Shown here: in pieces, positions 1 to 7,320 of the stretch | How the letters are laid out: every line of letters begins with the position of its first letter | Position numbering within the stretch: the first letter of the stretch is position 1 | Assembly (NCBI RefSeq): GCF_003711805.1 | Contig: NZ_QXCP01000010.1 | Coordinates: 125,061-189,060 of the forward strand | Origin: Brachybacterium sp. EE-P12 | GTDB lineage: Bacteria; Actinomycetota; Actinomycetes; Actinomycetales; Dermabacteraceae | Length of the DNA stretch: 64,000 nt | Direction of reading: 5' to 3' | The notes under the pieces: generated by a model | What the model was told of the DNA's origin: nothing | The model's input: only the letters and a program-made list of their open reading frames with translations | The model's database searches: none | Made by a program: the position numbers and the translations under genes

Positions 1-51
1 GCGGAGGCCCAGTCCGAGTACGACCGCATCCTCACGCAGACCCAGCTCTAG
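1..51 (+). CDS. C-terminal end of a solute-binding protein (partial)
   Basis: Only the last 16 codons and a TAG stop lie in the window; the visible tail ends in RILTQTQL. It ends 9 bp before a sugar ABC permease on the same strand. A helix-rich tail just before two MalF/MalG-type permeases is what the C-terminus of an extracellular sugar-binding lipoprotein looks like in such operons. Identity is inferred from position and the short tail only. Confidence 0.5.
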   Translation, partial: AEAQSEYDRILTQTQL

Positions 52-60
52 GAGCACGTC

Positions 61-1023
61 ATGACCGCACTCGACGCGACGACGCGTCCCGGCCCCCTGG
101 GGAGCCGTCACGAGGCGGGCGTCTCCTCGCCCGCACCGCGACGCCGCTCCCGCTCGCTCACCCACCGCCCCGCCACCGGGGTGCTGCTGATCGCCCCTGC
201 CCTCTTGCTCGTCGCCTTCTTCGCGCTGGTCCCGTTGCTTCTCGCGGTGTACATCTCCTTCACGAACTGGCCGCTGATCGGCGACTACCGCTTCGTGGGG
301 CTGGACAACTACATCCAGGCCGTGCAGGACCCGGGCATGTGGAAAGCGCTGCGGTACACCCTGCTCTACACAGGCATCGTCACCGGTCCGATCCTGCTGC
401 TCGGCTACGGGCTGGCGGTCCTGGTGCGCTCCAACCGTCGCGGCGCGACCGTGCTGCGCACCATCTTCTTCCTCCCCTACGTCATCGGTCTCACGACGCT
501 GAGCTACATGCTCGTCCTCGAGGCGCAGCCTGACTCCGGGGCGCTGAACCGTATCCTCGCGGGCCTCGGCCTGACCGACGGCAGCACGGCGTGGCTGCTC
601 GACGGCGTGCTCGGGACGATCGTGCTCTCGGCGCTCGTGATCTGGGCGGTGCCGGGGCTGACCATGATCCTGCTGCTCTCCGCGATGCAGGGCGTGCCCA
701 CCGAGGTCTACGAGGCGGCGGACATCGACGGCGCGAGCTGGCGGCGTCGCGAGTGGTCGATCACGGTGCCGATCATCCGCCCGGCGATCGGGATGTCGCT
801 GATCATCTCCGTGATCGGCTCGTTCCTGGCGTTCAACCAGTTCTTCATCCTCACCAAGGGCGGGCCCGGCACCGACACCACCACGATCGTCGGCTTCGTC
901 TACAACCGCGCCTTCGTCGAGCTGCAGCTCGGCTCGGCCACCGCGATCTCGCTGATCCTCGTCGTGTTCACGGCGCTGGTCACGATCGCCCAGTTCGTCC
1001 TGCTCCGAGGAAGTGATGAGTGA
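61..1023 (+). CDS. Sugar ABC importer permease, MalF/UgpA type
   Basis: A 320-residue inner-membrane permease of a carbohydrate ABC importer. After a roughly 40-residue basic cytoplasmic tail there are about six membrane segments. The EAA loop that contacts the ATPase is visible near residues 218-240 (EAADIDGASWRRREWSITVP). The opening FTNWPLIGDYRFVGLDNY is typical of MalF/UgpA-like subunits. ATG follows GGAGCACGTC, an acceptable Shine-Dalgarno. It overlaps the next permease by one base, so the two are translationally coupled. The operon has a binding protein and two permeases but no ATPase, so it probably borrows a shared MsiK-type ATPase encoded elsewhere. The substrate cannot be read from the sequence; nearby genes suggest a galactose-like sugar or oligosaccharide. 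Confidence 0.9.
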   Translation: MTALDATTRPGPLGSRHEAGVSSPAPRRRSRSLTHRPATGVLLIAPALLLVAFFALVPLLLAVYISFTNWPLIGDYRFVGLDNYIQAVQDPGMWKALRYTLLYTGIVTGPILLLGYGLAVLVRSNRRGATVLRTIFFLPYVIGLTTLSYMLVLEAQPDSGALNRILAGLGLTDGSTAWLLDGVLGTIVLSALVIWAVPGLTMILLLSAMQGVPTEVYEAADIDGASWRRREWSITVPIIRPAIGMSLIISVIGSFLAFNQFFILTKGGPGTDTTTIVGFVYNRAFVELQLGSATAISLILVVFTALVTIAQFVLLRGSDE

Positions 1024-1871
1024 TGAGCCGTCCCGTCGTCAAGGACCGTCGTGCCGTGCCATATGCCGTGCTCGGCGTCTTGTTCGCACTGATCTTCAGT
1101 CTGCCGCTGCTGTGGTCGATCCTCCGCGCCTTCCAGCCCAACGAGACGATCCTGGGGACCCCGGCGCTCCCGGAGCTGTTCGACCTCACCGGGCAGAACT
1201 TCTCCGTCTTCCTCTCCTCCGACGCGGTCATGCTCCGCCCGGTGCTCAACAGCATCGTGGTGTCGCTGTCGACCGCAGCTCTCACCGCCCTCGTCGCGAC
1301 CCTGGCCGGCTACGGCTTCTCGAAGTTCAGCTTCGGCGGCTCGCGCCTCGCCTTCGGCCTCATCCTGCTGTCGATGATGGTGCCCTTCCAGGCGATCCTC
1401 ACCCCGCTGTACCTGCTGATGAACTCGGTGGGGCTCACCGACTCGCTGCTGGGGCTGGTGCTCTTCTCCGCCAACTTCGCGCTCCCCTTCGGGATCTTCC
1501 TCATGAAGAACACCTTCGATACCGTGCCGCAGGCCCTCGAGGACTCCGCCATCATCGACGGCGCGGGCACTCTGCGAATGCTGGCGGAGGTGCTGCGGCC
1601 GATGATCATCCCGGGGATCGCGAGCTCCGCCCTCTATGCCTTCCTCACCTCGTGGACAGAGTTCCTGGGCGCTCTGACCTTCCTGACCACGGAGAAGTAC
1701 TTCACCCTCCCGATCGCCCTGCTGAACATCCAGGTGGGCACGTACGGCGAGGTCGACTTCGGCCAGCTCGTCGCCGGCTCCGTGATCGCGATGATCCCCT
1801 GCGTGATCCTGTACGTCTCGCTGCAGCGGTTCTACGTGCAGGGCCTGGCCGCCGGGGCTGTGAAGGGCTGA
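1023..1871 (+). CDS. Sugar ABC importer permease, MalG/UgpE type
   Basis: Second permease subunit, 282 residues with about six membrane segments. The EAA loop is near residues 175-195 (LEDSAIIDGAGTLRMLAEVL), and the C-terminal half is MalG/UgpE-like (FLTSWTEFLGALTFLTTEKY). ATG at 1023 shares its A with the TGA of the upstream permease, and AGGAAG at 1008-1013 serves as ribosome site. A GTG at 1020 is in frame but less well placed. It is the last gene of the importer operon; the next gene starts 47 bp on with its own promoter. Confidence 0.9.
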   Translation: MSRPVVKDRRAVPYAVLGVLFALIFSLPLLWSILRAFQPNETILGTPALPELFDLTGQNFSVFLSSDAVMLRPVLNSIVVSLSTAALTALVATLAGYGFSKFSFGGSRLAFGLILLSMMVPFQAILTPLYLLMNSVGLTDSLLGLVLFSANFALPFGIFLMKNTFDTVPQALEDSAIIDGAGTLRMLAEVLRPMIIPGIASSALYAFLTSWTEFLGALTFLTTEKYFTLPIALLNIQVGTYGEVDFGQLVAGSVIAMIPCVILYVSLQRFYVQGLAAGAVKG

Positions 1872-1899
1872 GCCGCCCGCCCTGTCTCCGTCCGCACCG

Positions 1900-1911
1900 T
1901 TGTGCCACAAT
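1900..1911 (+). promoter_or_regulatory. Palindrome overlapping the -10 of the XRE gene
   Basis: TTGTGCCACAA (1900-1910) is a perfect 5+1+5 palindrome. It overlaps CACAAT (1906-1911), which lies 7 nt before the ATG at 1919 and would serve as the -10 of a leaderless transcript; no Shine-Dalgarno precedes the ATG. A palindrome on the -10 is the expected place for autorepression by the XRE protein encoded immediately downstream. The -35 is not obvious. Confidence 0.5.
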
Positions 1912-1918
1912 CGCACAC

Positions 1919-3037
1919 ATGGCCGCCATCGATTCCCGAGAGCTCGGGCACCGCATCCAGGAGTCACGCACCCGTCGAGGAATGTCCCAGGACGGACTCG
2001 CCTCCCAGGTAGGGATCGAGCGCTCAGCTGTGAGCAAGATCGAGAGCGGCGCCCGCAAGGTCTCCGCTCTCGAGCTCGCTCACATCGCCGAAGCCCTCGG
2101 GGTGAGGATGGCGCACTTCTTCAAGGAACCTACTCCGGCGCTCGTCTCCCACCGCTCCTCGCAGGGCCTCGACACGGTCGACTCCCGGATCGACGAGCAC
2201 CTCGCCGAGATCGCCGAGGACGTCGAGCTCACACAACGGCTCGGCGCCCTGTCCCTGGCTTCGCCCGGTGATCCGTGGGCTCACCCGCACAGCCGTGCCG
2301 ACGCCGAGGCCATGGCTCGGCGCGCGCGAGAGGGGTTGGGGGTCGGCCAGAGCGAGCCGCTGGTCGGCCTCGCCCGCCGCTTCGCCCACCTGGGACTTCT
2401 CGTCTTCAGCCGCGACATGGGGAATGACGTCGCAGACGCAGGCACTCTGCTCCTGCGCCGAGGCGGAGTCACCCTCGTCAACAGCGCGAACAAGATCGGG
2501 CGCCGTCGACTTGCTGCCGCCCACGAGCTTGGCCACTATCTCGTGGGCGACCAGTACACCGTGGACTACCGCGTCTCGCTTGCGTCGGAGTCCTCGATCG
2601 AATCCCGTCTTGATGACTTCGCCCGTGCGCTGCTCCTCCCAGGACCTGCTGTCGAGGTGCAGTGGAAGCACGTCGACGGCAACGAGGGGCATCGTGCGGC
2701 AGCGGTCATCCTGGCAAGCACCTTCCGCGTCGACATGTCGACACTCGCCCGGCGCCTCCTCGATCTCGATCTCATCGACTCCTCGACGGCGGGCCTGATC
2801 CGGAACACCGTCACCACTGCCGCAGACATGATCGAGTTCGACCTCCACGTCGCCGCCGACGAGCTCGCGGGGACCACACAGGCAGGTCCCTATCAGAAGG
2901 CTGTCATCCAGCTGGTCCGGGAGTCGCAGATCAGCACCGCGCGCGCCTACGATCTGCTCTGGGGAACGGTGGAGGAGGAGGAACTGCCAGCACCGCGGCA
3001 GCGCGATGCCCACGAGATCTGGTCCTTCACCTCATGA
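1919..3037 (+). CDS. XRE-family regulator fused to ImmA/IrrE-type zinc peptidase
   Basis: A 372-residue two-domain protein. Residues 1-65 form a lambda-repressor-like HTH (RIQESRTRRGMSQDGLASQ, SAVSKIESGARK). Residues about 130-260 form a COG2856/ImmA-IrrE peptidase domain with the zinc-binding HELGH at about 202-206 and a downstream ESRLDDFARALLLP helix that would carry the third ligand. Such proteins repress their own operon and are inactivated by, or cleave, partner proteins under stress. The start is set by a likely leaderless promoter. Its stop overlaps the ATG of a PIN-like gene by 4 bp, so the two are co-translated. The arrangement resembles a toxin-antitoxin or mobile-element switch (inference). 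No integrase or phage gene is nearby. Confidence 0.85.
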   Translation: MAAIDSRELGHRIQESRTRRGMSQDGLASQVGIERSAVSKIESGARKVSALELAHIAEALGVRMAHFFKEPTPALVSHRSSQGLDTVDSRIDEHLAEIAEDVELTQRLGALSLASPGDPWAHPHSRADAEAMARRAREGLGVGQSEPLVGLARRFAHLGLLVFSRDMGNDVADAGTLLLRRGGVTLVNSANKIGRRRLAAAHELGHYLVGDQYTVDYRVSLASESSIESRLDDFARALLLPGPAVEVQWKHVDGNEGHRAAAVILASTFRVDMSTLARRLLDLDLIDSSTAGLIRNTVTTAADMIEFDLHVAADELAGTTQAGPYQKAVIQLVRESQISTARAYDLLWGTVEEEELPAPRQRDAHEIWSFTS

Positions 3038-3594
3038 CCGACACGACATCTTCCTGGGCATTCGACACCGGCCCGCTTCGGCACTTCGCGGTCAACGGAT
3101 GGCTCGGAGTCCTCAAGCTCATCGCCGAGAAGAACGCGGCGCGCGTCGTCATCCCGGAGTCCGTCGAAGAGGAGCTGCTGGACCAACGACACTCGATCCC
3201 GGCCCTCTCGCAGATCTTCGATGCCGAGTGGATCTCCGTCGACCGCTCGACGGACCTCGATGTCCTCGCCGCGTTCGCCCAGTACGAGGAAGCCTTCGTC
3301 AGCGGAAGGAAGAACCTCGGCGAGTGCGGGGTCCTTGCCTTGGGCCGGGGGCTGGGGCATACCGTGATCATCGATGATGAGACGCCGCGACGGCGGGGCA
3401 TCGCGGATGGCATCGAAGTTCGCGTATCCCTCCAGCTCCTCTGCGAGGGCATCCGCGAGAAGCTGCTCACCGTCGCCCTCGTCGAGTCCCTGGCCGATGA
3501 CCTCCTGTCGGGCGACTACTACCTGCCGTTCACGCGCGGAGGTTTCCGCCAGTGGGCGCTTGAAGAAGGTGCGTTGGAGTGGGACGAGCTGTAG
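3034..3594 (+). CDS. PIN-like domain protein (probable RNase, toxin candidate)
   Basis: A 186-residue protein with the acidic layout of PIN/VapC-like nucleases: FDTGPL with D11, a glutamate cluster PESVEEELL at 41-49, and LGECGVLALGRGLGHTVIIDD with E97 and D114/D115. The last third (about 130-186) is an extra C-terminal region. PIN domains are Mg-dependent single-strand RNases and the toxic half of many TA pairs. ATG overlaps the stop of the XRE-ImmA/IrrE gene (ATGA), so the regulator is made first and co-translated. Target and toxicity are unknown. It could instead be a housekeeping PIN-like protein of the DUF3368 type. Confidence 0.7.
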   Translation: MTDTTSSWAFDTGPLRHFAVNGWLGVLKLIAEKNAARVVIPESVEEELLDQRHSIPALSQIFDAEWISVDRSTDLDVLAAFAQYEEAFVSGRKNLGECGVLALGRGLGHTVIIDDETPRRRGIADGIEVRVSLQLLCEGIREKLLTVALVESLADDLLSGDYYLPFTRGGFRQWALEEGALEWDEL

Positions 3595-3688
3595 GGCGCT
3601 CTGCTCCGCTCACGAACAGCCTTGTCAGAGACGAGCAGCACCCCCGCGAACACTCCAGCACCCTGACGGCTCACCTCGACGGTTCCGG

Positions 3689-4942
3689 CTACCCGGCAAT
3701 CGACCCGACCCGCCTGCCCGGCGCGCCGGGCCGCGTGACCAGCGCGATCGCCGTCTCCGGAGCAGCGCCCGAGGCGCGGTAGCGGTCCATCCACTCCGCG
3801 GCGAAGCCGTCGGCGTCGGCCGTGGGGACCAGCGCCCAGACGCTGCCGCCGAAGCCCGCGCCGAAGGCGGAGGCGGCACGGGCGCCGAGGTCGATCGCGT
3901 GGCGGACCAGGGCGACCGTCTCGGGGACCTGGTTGCGCAGATGCGTCTCGGCGAGGCTCTGGGAGGCGGCGACCGTCGCCGCGAAGGCGTCGAGATCCCC
4001 GCCCCGCAGGGCGCGATGCGCACGGGGCACGAGCACGGCGGACTCGACCAGGAACTGGTCCAGCCGGTCCCGTTCGGCGCCCTCGTCGGCCAGGCGCCGC
4101 AGCGGTTCCCAGCGCTCCTCGTCCTCGGCGAGCCCGGCCGCGAGGTCCTCCCCCACCAGGGAGCGCAGCGCACCCTGCAGCGAGGCGTCGGCCCGGCCGG
4201 TGGCCCGGTTCCAGCGCTCGAGGATCTGCCCGAGCAGGGCGGGGCCGCGGTTGTAGGAGGCCTGGGCGGCGCCGGTCTTCTCGGCGAGCACGCCGGAGAC
4301 GGCGACGACGAAGGACCAGCCCTCCGGCAGTGCGACCTGGTCGAGGATCTGCATCGGGTCGAACTCGGCGTAGGAGATCATGCCGTCGTGGCCTGCGAGC
4401 ATGCCGGTGTGGTCCAGCGAGCCGCCGCTGGTGCCGACCCCGGGCCGGCCGGCGAGGGCCCCGAAGGTCTTCCCGTTCTCGATCGAGGCGGCGTAGCCGG
4501 CCAGGGCCGCGCGATCGGGGATCTGGGAGGTCCAGGCCTCGGTGGCAGGAAGGCCCGCGAGGTCGGCGAGCGCGAGCGCGCTGGCGGTGAGCAGCGCGGA
4601 GGAGCTGGACATGCCGGAGGCGGGCGGGAGGTCCGAGGTGATCGTGAGCCGCGCGGCGGGCAGCGGGCCGAAGTTCGCCCCCAGCCGCTCGATGACGGTG
4701 TGGACGTAGCGGCCCCAGTGCCCGGCGGGAAGGTCCGGGGCGGTGCCCGCGGCGAGACGGAGCGTGCCCGGGTAGGCGTCTGTGCTCGCCTGAAGGGTTC
4801 CCGTCGGCCCGTCGATTCGCTCGGCGCGCACGGTGACGCCGCGGTCCACGGCGCACACCAGCACGCGTCCGCCCCCGTAGTCGGTGTGCTTGCCGAGCAC
4901 CTCGATGCGGCCCGGCATGGTCCAGGCGGCGCTCCGGGTCAC
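3689..4942 (-). CDS. GHMP sugar kinase, galactokinase-like
   Basis: A 417-residue GHMP kinase. The sugar-binding signature is at residues 11-25 (GRIEVLGKHTDYGGG), the ATP loop at 106-119 (LPPASGMSSSSALL) and the third GHMP motif at 361-366 (GAGFGG). In classical galactokinases the first motif reads GEHTDY; here the Glu is Lys, a variant seen in a galactokinase-like branch, so the sugar may not be galactose. The start is GTG, overlapping the upstream nucleotidyltransferase stop as GTGA; an in-frame ATG at 4918 is the alternative. It is the last gene of a mutase-nucleotidyltransferase-kinase operon, consistent with phosphorylating a free sugar to its 1-phosphate. The symbol is withheld because substrate is uncertain. 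Confidence 0.8.
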   Translation of the reverse strand: MTRSAAWTMPGRIEVLGKHTDYGGGRVLVCAVDRGVTVRAERIDGPTGTLQASTDAYPGTLRLAAGTAPDLPAGHWGRYVHTVIERLGANFGPLPAARLTITSDLPPASGMSSSSALLTASALALADLAGLPATEAWTSQIPDRAALAGYAASIENGKTFGALAGRPGVGTSGGSLDHTGMLAGHDGMISYAEFDPMQILDQVALPEGWSFVVAVSGVLAEKTGAAQASYNRGPALLGQILERWNRATGRADASLQGALRSLVGEDLAAGLAEDEERWEPLRRLADEGAERDRLDQFLVESAVLVPRAHRALRGGDLDAFAATVAASQSLAETHLRNQVPETVALVRHAIDLGARAASAFGAGFGGSVWALVPTADADGFAAEWMDRYRASGAAPETAIALVTRPGAPGRRVGSIAG

Positions 4943-5736
4943 AGGACGACCTCGACGCCGGCCAGGCGGCGCTCGACCCCGTCGACGTCGTCGCGGCGCG
5001 AGAGGTCCAGGACCCCGCCCGCGAAAGGCAGCACGCGCACGTCCGGCAGGGCGCGGACGGCGTCGACGATCTCGAGCTCCCCGCGCTCGGACGGCTCGAT
5101 CCGGTCGCAGGCCTCGAAGATCTCCGTCTGGAAGGCGAAGGCGTTCATGCTGACCAGGGCGTCGGGCCCGGCCTCCTCGAGCTGCTCCGCGGAGGGCTTC
5201 TCGATGATCCGCTCGAGCCGGCCGTCACGGTGCTCGACGATCGCGAACGCCGCGACCCGCTCGGCGGCGATGTTGGAGTGCTCCACGAGCGCGGTCCGCT
5301 CGAAGCCGAGCAGGGTGGTGCACTCCTGCTCGAGCAGGGCCGCGATCCCCTCACGGGGGTAGAGGTTGTCGCCGTTGACCATCACGAAGGGACGCTCGCC
5401 CACGGCCTCGCGGGCCGAGGCGACGGCGTCGGCCGTGCCCTTCGGCTCGGCCTGGACGGCGAGGTCGATCGTGAGCCGGCGCGGCGCGAGCTGCTCGATG
5501 TGCCGGGCGAACTCCTCGTGCTCGGGGGCGACGACGAGCACGGCGCGACGGACGCCCGTGTCGGCCAGGGCCGAGAGGGAGTAGTCGATCAGGCGGTGCT
5601 CGCCGATGGGCATGAGGGCCTTGTGGCCGGAGGCGGCGGCCTCGGCCTGCTCCGGGGTGAGGTCGCCGGTGCCCTCCTTGCGCATGCGGGAGCCGAGTCC
5701 TCGAGCCAGGACCACTGCGGTGTCGATCACGCTCAT
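4939..5736 (-). CDS. Sugar-1-phosphate nucleotidyltransferase
   Basis: A 265-residue nucleotidyltransferase with a GT-A-like fold. The nucleotide-binding signature ARGLGSRMRKEG lies at residues 11-22, followed by an Ala/Glu-rich insertion and GHKALMPIG, where the Lys would contact the sugar phosphate. A metal-site MVNGDNLYP lies near residue 120, and IIEKPS follows later. The protein is shorter than GlmU or GalU and has no left-handed beta-helix. It would transfer NMP from an NTP to a hexose-1-phosphate made by the kinase or mutase beside it. It overlaps both neighbours by 4 bp (ATGA and GTGA). Nucleotide and sugar specificity are not readable from sequence. Confidence 0.8.
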   Translation of the reverse strand: MSVIDTAVVLARGLGSRMRKEGTGDLTPEQAEAAASGHKALMPIGEHRLIDYSLSALADTGVRRAVLVVAPEHEEFARHIEQLAPRRLTIDLAVQAEPKGTADAVASAREAVGERPFVMVNGDNLYPREGIAALLEQECTTLLGFERTALVEHSNIAAERVAAFAIVEHRDGRLERIIEKPSAEQLEEAGPDALVSMNAFAFQTEIFEACDRIEPSERGELEIVDAVRALPDVRVLPFAGGVLDLSRRDDVDGVERRLAGVEVVL

Positions 5737-7151
5737 GCCTCCAGACCGTAGTGCTCGGCGACGGTGCGGGAGAGCCGCTGGGCCTCCTCGGCGGTCTCCG
5801 CCTCGGAGAACACGCGGATCACCGGCTCCGTGCCGGAGAAGCGGATGGTGAGCCAGGAGCCGTCGGCGAAGTAGACCTTGCCGCCGTCGGTCCAGGAGAT
5901 CCGCTCGACCTCCCGGTCGAAGGCGGGCAGCTCGTGCTCCTCGAAGATCCTCCGCTGCAGCTCCTCGCGCCGCTCGGGGGTGTACTCGTAGGCGGCCTCC
6001 TCCATCACCAGGGAGCCGTAGCGCTCGACGATCTCCGCGTAGATCTCCGAGAGCGGCTTGCCGGCGCGGGCGACCATCTCCACCAGCAGCCCGGCGGCCT
6101 GGATGCCGTCCTTGCCGGGGATGTGGCCGCGCACGGTGAGCCCGCCGGAGGACTCCCCGCCGATCACGGCGTCTGTCTCGGCCATCTTCGCGCTGATCCA
6201 CTTGAAGCCGACGGGCACCTCATGGCACTGCTGGCCGTGCGCCTCGGCGACCCGGTCCAGCAGGTGGGTGGTGGACATGTTCCGCACGACGGGGCCGGTC
6301 CAGCCCTTGCCGGTCAGCAGGTACTCGTACAGCAGCACGAGCACCTGGTTGGGGCTGATGTAGGCGCCGGTGTCGTCGATGATGCCGAGCCGGTCCGCGT
6401 CGCCGTCGGTGGCGATGCCGAGGTCGGCGCCGCGCTCGAGCACGGCCTGGCGCAGCGGGGACATCGACCCCTCGGCCGGGGAGGGCATGCGCCCGCCGAA
6501 CAGCGGATCGTGACGGGCGTTGATCACCTCGACCTCGCAGCGGGCGCTGACCAGCACCGTCTGCAGAGAGGTCTGGGAGACGCCGAACATCGGATCGAGC
6601 ACGATCTTCAGGTGCGCATGGCGGATCACGTCGAGGTCGAGCTGCTCGATGATCGAGTCGAGATACCAGTTGATCGAGGACTGCTCGGTGACCAGCTCGC
6701 TGCCGCGCACCTCGTGCCGCGGCAGGGAGCGGACGTCGTCGGCGGTGAGGGTCTCGGTGTGTGCGGCGAGCTCGTCGGTCACCTCGAGCTCGGCGTCCCG
6801 CCCGCCCTCGGTGAAGATCTTCAGCCCGTTGTACAGGGCCGGGTTGTGCGAGGCGGTGACCGCGATGCCGTACGCGGCACCGGTCTGCCGAACCGTCCAC
6901 ATGCACATCGGCGTGGGCACGGGGCGGGTGATCACCCGGACCGGGATGCCGTTGCCGGCGAGCACCTCGATCGCCCACCACGCGGCGACGTCCGAGAGGA
7001 AACGGCGGTCATAGCTGATCACGAGACCGCGGTCGACGACGCCCTCGTCGTGCATGCGGTCGGCGAGGCCCTGCGCGAGCAGGCGCACGTTCTCGCGGGT
7101 GAACTCGTCGCCGATGATGGCCCTCCAGCCACCGGTGCCGAACCTGATCAT
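5733..7151 (-). CDS. Phosphoglucomutase/phosphomannomutase family protein
   Basis: A 472-residue alpha-D-phosphohexomutase interconverting hexose 1- and 6-phosphates. Four landmarks are visible: the phosphoserine loop TASHNP (S101), the Mg site TDGDADR (249-253), the sugar-specificity loop GGESSGG (332-337) and the phosphate-binding RFSGTEPVIRVF near the C-terminus. The start is the ATG at 7151, preceded by GGAGGAGCGAGA; a longer in-frame extension to 7217 lacks a ribosome site and covers the operator region. It is the first gene of the operon, followed by the nucleotidyltransferase (ATGA overlap) and the GHMP kinase, and probably feeds sugar-1-phosphate into glycolysis. Confidence 0.9.
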   Translation of the reverse strand: MIRFGTGGWRAIIGDEFTRENVRLLAQGLADRMHDEGVVDRGLVISYDRRFLSDVAAWWAIEVLAGNGIPVRVITRPVPTPMCMWTVRQTGAAYGIAVTASHNPALYNGLKIFTEGGRDAELEVTDELAAHTETLTADDVRSLPRHEVRGSELVTEQSSINWYLDSIIEQLDLDVIRHAHLKIVLDPMFGVSQTSLQTVLVSARCEVEVINARHDPLFGGRMPSPAEGSMSPLRQAVLERGADLGIATDGDADRLGIIDDTGAYISPNQVLVLLYEYLLTGKGWTGPVVRNMSTTHLLDRVAEAHGQQCHEVPVGFKWISAKMAETDAVIGGESSGGLTVRGHIPGKDGIQAAGLLVEMVARAGKPLSEIYAEIVERYGSLVMEEAAYEYTPERREELQRRIFEEHELPAFDREVERISWTDGGKVYFADGSWLTIRFSGTEPVIRVFSEAETAEEAQRLSRTVAEHYGLEA

Positions 7152-7211
7152 TCTCGCTCCTCCTTGCGCGGGCGGGGCGCAGTCGGCCGAGGTCGGCCGC
7201 GACACCCAAAC

Positions 7212-7226
7212 GTTCACATCGCGAAC
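7212..7226. promoter_or_regulatory. Operator-like palindrome upstream of the mutase operon
   Basis: GTTCACATCGCGAAC is an imperfect palindrome (5 of 7 pairs, with perfect outer GTTC/GAAC) about 60 bp upstream of the mutase ATG. It sits in an AT-richer stretch that could hold the promoter. The ROK repressor encoded immediately upstream is the natural candidate binder; this is inference from position. Confidence 0.4.
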
Positions 7227-7320
7227 AAACTAGGGGCGTGATGGCCGACATGTCAACCGTCGGGCCGGTCCAGCTCGGGCCGGGCGGGGCGGGACCGCAG
7301 CACCCCGCCAGGACTGCAGG

